A stretch of 55,869 nucleotides of DNA from Opitutus sp. GAS368 (GTDB lineage: Bacteria > Verrucomicrobiota > Verrucomicrobiia > Opitutales > Opitutaceae): NCBI GenBank assembly GCA_945903465.1, contig CAMDOF010000031.1, positions 1-55,869 of the forward strand, in the 5' to 3' direction. Position numbers and translations under genes: made by a program. Shown here piece after piece: positions 50,012 to 55,869 of this stretch (position 1 is its first letter; each line of letters opens with the position of its first letter). A model generated the notes under the pieces. It saw only the letters and a program-made list of their open reading frames with translations, had not been told where the DNA came from and made no database searches.

Positions 50012-51181
50012 TCAGCGCACGGCAGGCGCGCCGGTGATCCACTCGAGGTTGAAGCGGGCGGCGACGATGTCGGAAGCTTTTTCGTAGAGGCAAAGGACGG
50101 TGCCATCGGGCAGGACGGCGAGGTCGGAGTAAGCGCTGGGGCCGGCGTTGAGCGTGCGGCTGACCGGCCAGGTCGTGCCGTCGTCACGACTGAGTTTGAT
50201 CGAGAGATTTTCGCGTTTACCTTTGCCCGCCGGAATTTCTTTCCCGGCGGAATCAAGCCCGAGGGTGTGGGGATTGGAGAAGATGAGCGTGCCGGCCTTG
50301 GACGGATGGGCGACGATGCTCGCCATACAAATCGGCTCCCAGAGTTGGTCGTGGAATTTCGGAGGGCTCCAGCCGGTGGCACCGTCGGCGCTCGTGGTGA
50401 TCAGTTTCCGGTTGGCCTTGGAGATGCTGCGCGCGACGAGCATCACGCGGCCATCGGCGAGCGTGGTGATCATCGTTTCGCTGGGGTCGCCCAAAGCGCC
50501 TTCGTTCGGCAACGGAATGTCGCCCGCCTGCCACGTTTGCCCGTGGTCGTCGCTATAGATCGTCGCCGCAGCCGAGGGTTTGTGGTCGCCCGTTTTTCCG
50601 TAAGCGAGCCAGATGGGGACGACGAGCCGGCCACTTTTCAACTGGATGCCGTGCCCGGGTCCCGTCGCGATGACCTTCCAATTATACTTGGCGCGAAACG
50701 GCTCGAACGTCGCGGTGATGTCGACGGGCTGGCTCCAGGTCACGCCGTCGTCCACGCTGCGCATCGAGAAACAGCGCGCGTAATTAATGCAGTAGAGAAA
50801 CTCGATCGCGCCGTTCGTGCGATCGACGATCGCGACGGGGTTATTGACGGTCTGCTCGCGCTCGCCGCCGTTCGCCTTGTGCGGATTGCCCTCAAGCCGC
50901 GGGCCAACGTGGGCGATCTGTTTTCCCGGTCCCCACGTTTTTCCACCGTCGGTCGAGCGGCGCAACCGGATCTCAATCTCGCCCCAATCGGAGCTGTTAT
51001 TTCTTCGCGCTTCCGCATAAGCGAGCACGGTACCCTTGGTGGTGACGACGATGCCGGGGATGCGATAGCGCGTGATGCCGTCCATTTTGATCGGGAAGAC
51101 GTCGAAAGTTTCGAGCAACGGTGCGGCCGAGAGGAGGCTGGCGCAGGCGGCAAGGAGCAGAGAAATTTTGAGTAGTTTCAT
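50012..51181 (-). CDS. Sialidase-like BNR/Asp-box protein (exo-alpha-sialidase type), first copy
   Basis: Secreted six-bladed propeller of the GH33 sialidase type, 389 residues, which would release terminal sialic acids. A signal peptide (LLKISLLLAACASLLSAA, about 1-20) is followed by the sialidase RIP motif YRIP at 39-42. Asp boxes are readable: RSTDGGKTW, RSVDDGVTW, YSDDHGQTW and LSRDDGTTW, with a degenerate SADGATGW. The arginine-containing motifs around EARRNNSSDWGEIEI, EQTVNNPVAI and GPSAYSDLAVL match catalytic regions of bacterial sialidases. A second, closely similar gene lies 113 bases upstream on the same strand. Real specificity for sialic acid is likely but not proven by sequence. 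Confidence 0.9.
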   Translation of the reverse strand: MKLLKISLLLAACASLLSAAPLLETFDVFPIKMDGITRYRIPGIVVTTKGTVLAYAEARRNNSSDWGEIEIRLRRSTDGGKTWGPGKQIAHVGPRLEGNPHKANGGEREQTVNNPVAIVDRTNGAIEFLYCINYARCFSMRSVDDGVTWSQPVDITATFEPFRAKYNWKVIATGPGHGIQLKSGRLVVPIWLAYGKTGDHKPSAAATIYSDDHGQTWQAGDIPLPNEGALGDPSETMITTLADGRVMLVARSISKANRKLITTSADGATGWSPPKFHDQLWEPICMASIVAHPSKAGTLIFSNPHTLGLDSAGKEIPAGKGKRENLSIKLSRDDGTTWPVSRTLNAGPSAYSDLAVLPDGTVLCLYEKASDIVAARFNLEWITGAPAVR

Positions 51182-51294
51182 GGGGTCTTTAGTTTTTTTA
51201 ATTTTTAGATTTTAGGAAAGTCGCCCGAATTGACGTCGCGAAGCGCGGAGCTGCCGCCGAATTAATGGGCATTAAAACAGGGCGGTGGCGATGG

Positions 51295-52563
51295 CTATTC
51301 ATGGCCCGCCGTGAGCCAATCGAGATTGAAGCGGGCGAACGTCAGGCGGGCATAAGGCCAGTCGGTGCGCGTGGAGTTGGGACGCGTCGCGCCGGGACGT
51401 CCGCTTTCATAAAAACAGAGCATCGTGCCGTCGGGCAGCACGGCGAGATCGCTGTAGGCACTCGGCCCCGGTTCGAGCGCGCGCGTCACCAGCCAAGTCC
51501 GCCCGTCGTCGTAACTGAGTTTGACGGAGAGATTTTTTCGATCGCGACGGGAGCCCGGTGCGGCCTTGCCATCGGCGCGCTCCAGCGAGTCCGGGCCGGA
51601 GAAGAGCAGGCGCGTTTTTCCCGGCGCGGCGGGATCTTCATAGCTGAACAGGCTGGCTTGGCAAATGGGCTCGAGCAAGGCGTCGGCAAACTCGGGGCGG
51701 CTCCACCCGGTCGCGCCGTCGTGGCTGAACACGACCACCTTCCGATGGGACCCGGCGTGGTTACGTGCGACGAGCATCACGCGACCGTCGCTGAGTTGCG
51801 CCAGAGTGGACTCGCTCGTGCCGGGTGTGGCAGTGGTGTTGGCTACCGCGATTTCGCCGCGCTGCCACGTGCCGCCGCGATCATCGCTGAAAATCGTCGC
51901 GACGACGGCGTTGCCGTGGGCGCCGCCCTCCGCCTTCGCCAGCCACACCGGGACGACCAGACGACCGTTCCGAAGCTGGCTGCCGTGACCAGGGCCCGAC
52001 GCGATCACGCGCCATGGCCATTCCAGACGAAAACGATCGGCGGTGGCGGTGATGTCCGCCGGTTGGCTCCACGTGAGACCGTCGTCGGTGCTGCGTGCAT
52101 AAAACGTGCGCATGTATTCGACACAGTAGATGAGATGGACGGTGCCGTCGCGATCGGCGATGGCGACGGGGTTATTGACCGTTTGCTCGTTACGCCCGCC
52201 GATCACCTTGCCGGGCGGTTGGTCGGCGTTGGCGGGGTTGCGCGGTAGGCGCGGGCCGAGGTGGGCGACTTGGCGGGCTCGGTCGAACGTGCGGCCGCCG
52301 TCGGTGCTGCGGCGCTGGTGGATCTCAATCTCGCCCCAATCCAAGCCAGAATATTTCCGCGCCTCGCAGAAGACGAGCACGGTGCCCTTTGCCGATACGA
52401 CCAAGCACGGGATGCGGTAGGAGATAAAGCCGTCGGTCCGCTCCTCGAAGAGGTGCCTTTTCTCGAGCAGTGGCGCAGCGGCGAGTGCAACCGCGGAGAC
52501 CAACGCCAGACCCAGCAGGGCTCGGCTAATCCAGAAAACAGGAGGAGGGCGTGGAAGAATCAT
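51295..52563 (-). CDS. Sialidase-like BNR/Asp-box protein, second copy
   Basis: Paralogue of the neighbouring sialidase-like gene, 422 residues from the ATG at 52563. The open frame upstream to 52857 is low-complexity and has no signal peptide, so it is excluded. The signal anchor WISRALLGLALVSAVALAAA (about 11-30) leads to the YRIP motif at 49-52. Asp boxes: RSTDGGRTF, RSTDDGLTW, FSDDRGGTW and LSYDDGRTW. Most motifs align one for one with the first copy, including EQTVNNPVAIADR and GPSAYSDLAVLPDGT, so the two arose by duplication. Insertions near 75-95 and near the C-terminus make it longer. It is divergent from the sulfatase gene across a 638-base gap. Confidence 0.9.
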   Translation of the reverse strand: MILPRPPPVFWISRALLGLALVSAVALAAAPLLEKRHLFEERTDGFISYRIPCLVVSAKGTVLVFCEARKYSGLDWGEIEIHQRRSTDGGRTFDRARQVAHLGPRLPRNPANADQPPGKVIGGRNEQTVNNPVAIADRDGTVHLIYCVEYMRTFYARSTDDGLTWSQPADITATADRFRLEWPWRVIASGPGHGSQLRNGRLVVPVWLAKAEGGAHGNAVVATIFSDDRGGTWQRGEIAVANTTATPGTSESTLAQLSDGRVMLVARNHAGSHRKVVVFSHDGATGWSRPEFADALLEPICQASLFSYEDPAAPGKTRLLFSGPDSLERADGKAAPGSRRDRKNLSVKLSYDDGRTWLVTRALEPGPSAYSDLAVLPDGTMLCFYESGRPGATRPNSTRTDWPYARLTFARFNLDWLTAGHE

Positions 52564-53201
52564 CGCGGTGTTCGCCGAGGCAGGGTGGACGGAAAAGAAA
52601 TCGGGAAACTTTATACCGGCCCTTGATTCACTAGAGGGACCCATTAGTCCACTGAACAACGATGGATCTATTTTAAGACCGCCGCGCACCGCCGCGGAAG
52701 GCGTTGCCGCCAGCGGTCGCGGCCCTTGCTCGCACCACCGCACTCGCGTGACCGCCGTCCAACGGGACGGACCGCGGACCCGCCCCGCCCTAACTTGGGC
52801 CGCGGAGAGCGGCGCCCTCGACCGCTGTCGGCGCCCCCACCCCACCCGCGACTCCACTCACCAACGCACCCGCCCAAGCCCCCGGCGCTTTGCCCCAGCC
52901 GCTTCCCCGTAGAATCGCCGACCCATCGCCGACGAGATTCCGACTTTGCTTGGCCGGGCAGACGCGAGCACCAGCGAGTGGCCGGCCCCATTCGCCGGCG
53001 CGCGGCCACAGAACAGTCCTGACTTCAATCGACGCTACGCGCACCCATGGGCCTTTCAGGAAAGCCCTGAACATAAAAAATGCCGTCGGCACCCGCCGCT
53101 GAAAAGGCGGCGCCCCAGCACCCCCGCCAACCCTACCGCGAAATGCAGGCTCGACGGCGCCGTGCTCAGCTCAACAGAGTCTTTTTGAAACTCATCACCC
53201 T
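52564..53201. other. Divergent intergenic region, sialidase / sulfatase
   Basis: 638 GC-rich bases that should hold promoters for both directions. Frames on either strand are Pro/Arg-rich and without motifs. No consensus promoter or operator is convincing. Confidence 0.35.
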
Positions 53202-54755
53202 ATGCGCTCCCTCCTGTTTGGTTGTTTTGCCTTGGTCTCAATGGCCCACGCCGCTAGCCCGGCGAAGACCCCGAATATCGTCTTCATTTTTTCTGACGAC
53301 CACGCCTACCAAGCGATCAGCGCCTACGGTGATACCCGCAAACTCCTCGATACTCCCAACATCGACCGCATCGCCAAACAGGGCGTGCGCTTCGATCGCT
53401 GCTTGGTGACCAACTCGATTTGCGGACCGGCCCGCGCGACGATTCTCACGGGCAAGTACAGCCATCTGAACGGCTTTCCTAACAACTCCAACTCCACGTT
53501 CGACGGCAATCAACAGACCTTTCCCAAGCTCCTGCAGAAGGCGGGCTATCAGACGGCGATCATCGGGAAATGGCATCTCGGCTCCGATCCGACCGGCTTT
53601 GATTTCTGGCAAATTCTCCCGGGCCAAGGCGTTTACTACAACCCGCCCATGATCAAAATGGGGGCGCGGGTCGACACGGTGGGCTACGTCACGGACATCA
53701 TCGGAGACGTCTCCCTCAATTGGTTAAAGCAACGCGACAAGACGAAGCCGTTTATGTTGATGTGCCAGCACAAAGCCCCGCACCGGGAGTGGGCACCGCC
53801 GCTCCGGCATTTGGGCTTCGATCGAGACCGCGTCTACGCGGAGCCCCCGACCTTGTTTGACGACTACTCAGGCCGTGGTGCCGCGGTGCGCGATCAGGAC
53901 ATGACGATCGCTAAAACCTTCACTGATCGAGACGCCAAGCTGGCCTTGCCCGCGGGCATTTCCCCGGAGCAGCAAAAAACTTGGGACGCTTATTACGAGC
54001 CCCGTAACGCCACGTTCCGCGCCGCCCATCTCTCGGGCAAAGAACTCGTGAGCTGGCGCTACCAGCGCTACATGCATGACTACCTCGCGACCGTCAAAGC
54101 CGTCGACGAAAACGTCGGCCGCGTCCTCGACTACCTCGATCAAGAAGGCCTGTCCGAAAACACCCTCGTCGTCTACGCCAGCGACCAAGGCTTCTACCTT
54201 GGCGAACACGGTTGGTTCGACAAACGCTGGATCTTCGAAGAGTCCGTGCGCACGCCCCTGCTCGTCCGCTGGCCTGGGGTCACGAAACCGGGCACCGCCA
54301 CCAGGGCGCTGGTTTCCAATCTTGATTTCGGCGAGACGTTCCTCGAGGTGGCCGGAGTGCCCGTGCCGGCGGATATGCAAGGTCGCAGCCTGCGCCCCTT
54401 GTTGCGCGGAGAGCAGCCCGCCGATTGGCGGACCGCGTTCTATTACCAGTATTTCGAATATCCCACGCCGCACCATGTTCGCCCGCACTACGGGGTAATC
54501 ACCGATCGCTACAAGCTCGTGCACTTTGAGGGGATGGGTGAAGCTTATTGGGAGCTCTACGACCGCGAAAAAGATCCGAATGAAATGAAGAGCGTCTACG
54601 GCGACGCCGCCTATGCGTCCACTATCACCGGACTGAAAAAAGAGCTCACCCGCCTGCGCCAAGAATTGAAAGTGCCCGCAGAAATCCCCGCCCGCTTTTA
54701 CGGCAACCGCGGCCTCGAGGGTGAGGGCGCCAAAAAGAAAAAGTCGGCCAAATAA
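53202..54755 (+). CDS. Exported type I sulfatase
   Basis: Formylglycine-dependent sulfatase of 517 residues that removes sulfate esters, probably from a glycan. A signal peptide ([12 protein letters not shown], about 1-17) precedes [15 protein letters not shown] with the metal-binding aspartates D32 and D33. The active-site motif is CGPAR at 74-78, of the cysteine type that a maturation enzyme converts to formylglycine; no such enzyme is in the window. Also seen: [28 protein letters not shown], the HKAPHREW segment, and [21 protein letters not shown] with the second metal site. The C-terminus ends in a short Lys-rich tail. Its position beside the sialidases suggests a common substrate such as sulfated, sialylated glycans. 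Confidence 0.95.
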   Translation: MRSLLFGCFALVSMAHAASPAKTPNIVFIFSDDHAYQAISAYGDTRKLLDTPNIDRIAKQGVRFDRCLVTNSICGPARATILTGKYSHLNGFPNNSNSTFDGNQQTFPKLLQKAGYQTAIIGKWHLGSDPTGFDFWQILPGQGVYYNPPMIKMGARVDTVGYVTDIIGDVSLNWLKQRDKTKPFMLMCQHKAPHREWAPPLRHLGFDRDRVYAEPPTLFDDYSGRGAAVRDQDMTIAKTFTDRDAKLALPAGISPEQQKTWDAYYEPRNATFRAAHLSGKELVSWRYQRYMHDYLATVKAVDENVGRVLDYLDQEGLSENTLVVYASDQGFYLGEHGWFDKRWIFEESVRTPLLVRWPGVTKPGTATRALVSNLDFGETFLEVAGVPVPADMQGRSLRPLLRGEQPADWRTAFYYQYFEYPTPHHVRPHYGVITDRYKLVHFEGMGEAYWELYDREKDPNEMKSVYGDAAYASTITGLKKELTRLRQELKVPAEIPARFYGNRGLEGEGAKKKKSAK

Positions 54756-54800
54756 AGCACCCCCCGCGCGCCGCCGATTCGTGAGTTAACGGGGAGCCGC

Positions 54801-55396
54801 TCAAAACGTGTGCGGCGCGAAACGCAGGGCGCCAGCAAATTCGGGCGCGTTGGAAAAACGTCCGTTCGGCGCGTCCCACCTGAGCTTCTTTCCCCGTGCG
54901 CGGAGGGCGACGTTGCCGAGGAGAACCATCGCGGTGAGGGGCGCGGCGCCATCGAAATTTGAGCCGGGGATCGGCCCGCCTTTGCAGGCATTGACCCACT
55001 CGAGAAACGGATTTCCTCCCGGCACGCGCGGAATCGTCTTCGGCGGAAACGCCGTCTCGCGCATCCGTGACTCCGGCGGCAGACGAGGGCGCACACACTT
55101 TTCACTGGGATCATCGATCACGCCTTTATCGCCCACCATCCTGTAGCCGTGCTTCGCCTCGGAGGTGCGCTCACGTTCAAGTGCCTGCGGCCGCGCCGGC
55201 AACTTGCCTCCGTCGTAACAGACCCCTTTCACCGGTGGCAGAGCGCCGCGGGCGGGAAACGGCTAGGTGATGATCGCCCAGTCCGGAGACGTCTCCTCAC
55301 CATACGGCGCCGTCCCCGCCTGAATCGATGCCGGGGCACCTACGTCGTAACGATGCAGTGGCGAGGTGAGCGCGATTTGGAAAGGATATCGGGGCA
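54801..55396 (-). pseudogene. Disrupted Gfo/Idh/MocA-type oxidoreductase, C-terminal remnant
   Basis: The minus strand encodes the C-terminal part of an exported Gfo/Idh/MocA protein. Readable from the inside out: FQIALTSPLHRYDVGAPASIQ, EETSPDWAIIT, then an in-frame TAG at 55263-55265, then PFPARGALPPVKGVCYDGGKLPARP. Further on come GNPFLEWVNACKGG and GSNFDGAAPLTAMVLLGNVALRA, typical of the family C-terminus, ending at 54801. The N-terminal Rossmann part is absent, and the homology runs up to the transposase remnant at about 55397. Loss of the first half plus an internal stop makes it a pseudogene. The exact break is uncertain by some tens of bases. Confidence 0.75.
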
Positions 55397-55708
55397 ATGA
55401 AAAAACCTCCGATTCCTCCGGCGCAAGCCGGTCACCAAACGGTGCCCGAATTTATCTCCGTGCCGACACCCGGCGCGGCGATCCCAATCGGGTTCACTAA
55501 CCAGAAAGTTAGCGGTCAAGCCGGCCTCGTGCCGTTTTGTGGATGCCTGCACTGGCAGCACTTTCACGCGCTGCTCGCGGGCGTGCGGCCGCACGTGCTC
55601 ACGAGCCCGAAGACGATCCCACCGGCGGACCTGGCGCTGGGCTTTATCGTCGGCCTGCTGGCCGTGCGCGGCTATCTCTCGCAGCGGACATTGCAAGCAG
55701 CGGACTGA
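55397..55708 (+). mobile_element. IS1380-type transposase N-terminal remnant (tentative)
   Basis: Open frame of 103 codons whose centre, GFTNQKVSGQAGLVPFCGCL, resembles the N-terminal segment of IS1380-family transposases; the following ALLAGVRPHVLTSP and ADLALGFIVGLLA also fit. Full transposases have about 430 residues or more, and the DDE catalytic part is missing. Its position next to a broken Gfo/Idh gene supports an insertion origin. The family call is from recall of motif pattern only. Confidence 0.5.
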
Positions 55709-55737
55709 CCCCATCGGATCGCCTCAAGGCCCTCCGT

Positions 55738-55869
55738 ATCTTCATCGCGCGCAAGAACGCCGGGGATGTCGGCGAAAGTGGTCCGCACAGTCCCCTGTGC
55801 GGAAGGGTCGTCTCCGGACCCAGAGCCTCACAGGGGACTGTGCGGACCACTATCTCCACCGCGCGCAAG
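55738..55869. repeat. 23-bp inverted repeat flanked by near-identical direct repeats
   Basis: Perfect arms of 23 bases at 55777-55799 and 55829-55851, reading AGTGGTCCGCACAGTCCCC and on, with a 29-base spacer. Each arm also contains its own small palindrome, CCGCACAG / CTGTGCGG. Outside lie an 18-base direct repeat with two mismatches (55738-55755 and 55852-55869), of which CGCGCGCAAG is exact. The right copy touches the window edge, so the full element may be longer. Confidence 0.85.

Noticed and set aside
49970..51175. Open frame of 401 codons on the plus strand
   Set aside because: Exactly antisense to the first sialidase gene, whose family motifs are unambiguous.

Overview
The window is a high-GC chromosomal segment that most resembles a Verrucomicrobia genome of the Opitutaceae kind. 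This is inferred from gene content, not from a marker gene: a PSD1-type cytochrome/DUF1553 protein overlapping a Tat-exported DUF1501 protein, a FecI/FecR pair, two very large TonB-dependent receptors, several Gfo/Idh/MocA oxidoreductases, a DUF1080-type protein, a NIPSNAP protein, a sulfatase, two sialidases and a pectinesterase with Ig-like repeats. Most genes have no Shine-Dalgarno sequence. I saw no tRNA, rRNA or CRISPR array.

Layout. 0-1.1 kb: a DUF4143-type ATPase cut by the left edge. 1.2-2.9 kb: ECF sigma factor and FecR anti-sigma factor. 3.2-8.8 kb: PSD1 protein, DUF1501 protein and a NamZ-type lipoprotein muramidase. 8.9-14.4 kb: housekeeping genes (engB, cysS, thrS) with a NIPSNAP gene and a clear terminator after thrS. 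14.8-20.7 kb: pectate lyase-like protein and a 1500-residue pectinesterase, both leftward. 20.8-27.5 kb: an enolase-superfamily epimerase, a fucose-isomerase-like protein and a TonB-dependent receptor. 27.8-31.9 kb: a two-gene unit of a DUF1080+PA14 protein and a propeller protein ending in an azurin-type copper domain. 32-40.3 kb: DUF1653, Gfo/Idh oxidoreductase, enoyl-CoA hydratase, a second TonB receptor, glycerate kinase and a YkgJ cysteine-cluster protein, separated by GC-rich tandem repeats. 40.4-46 kb: GMC oxidoreductase, its gluconate-dehydrogenase-subunit-3-like partner, a Tat-exported Gfo/Idh protein, a small lipoprotein and a DTW-domain enzyme. 46.5-54.8 kb: CocE/NonD hydrolase, a decayed DUF885 gene, two sialidases and a sulfatase. 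54.8-55.9 kb: a disrupted Gfo/Idh gene, a transposase remnant and a strong inverted repeat at the right edge.

How the parts could work together (inference). This looks like a polysaccharide-degrading lifestyle. Pectin would be attacked outside the cell by the lyase and esterase, and sialylated or sulfated glycans by the sialidases and sulfatase. Peptidoglycan fragments would be processed by the NamZ protein and possibly the epimerase, and oligosaccharides taken up by the TonB receptors. The GMC/subunit-3 pair, the Gfo/Idh proteins and the DUF1080 protein fit a 3-keto-sugar route, in which the copper-domain protein could carry electrons. The most interesting items are that copper-domain operon, a threonyl-tRNA synthetase without its TGS domain but with a cysteine-containing insertion, the duplicated C-terminal module of the giant pectinesterase, and several unassigned palindromic elements.
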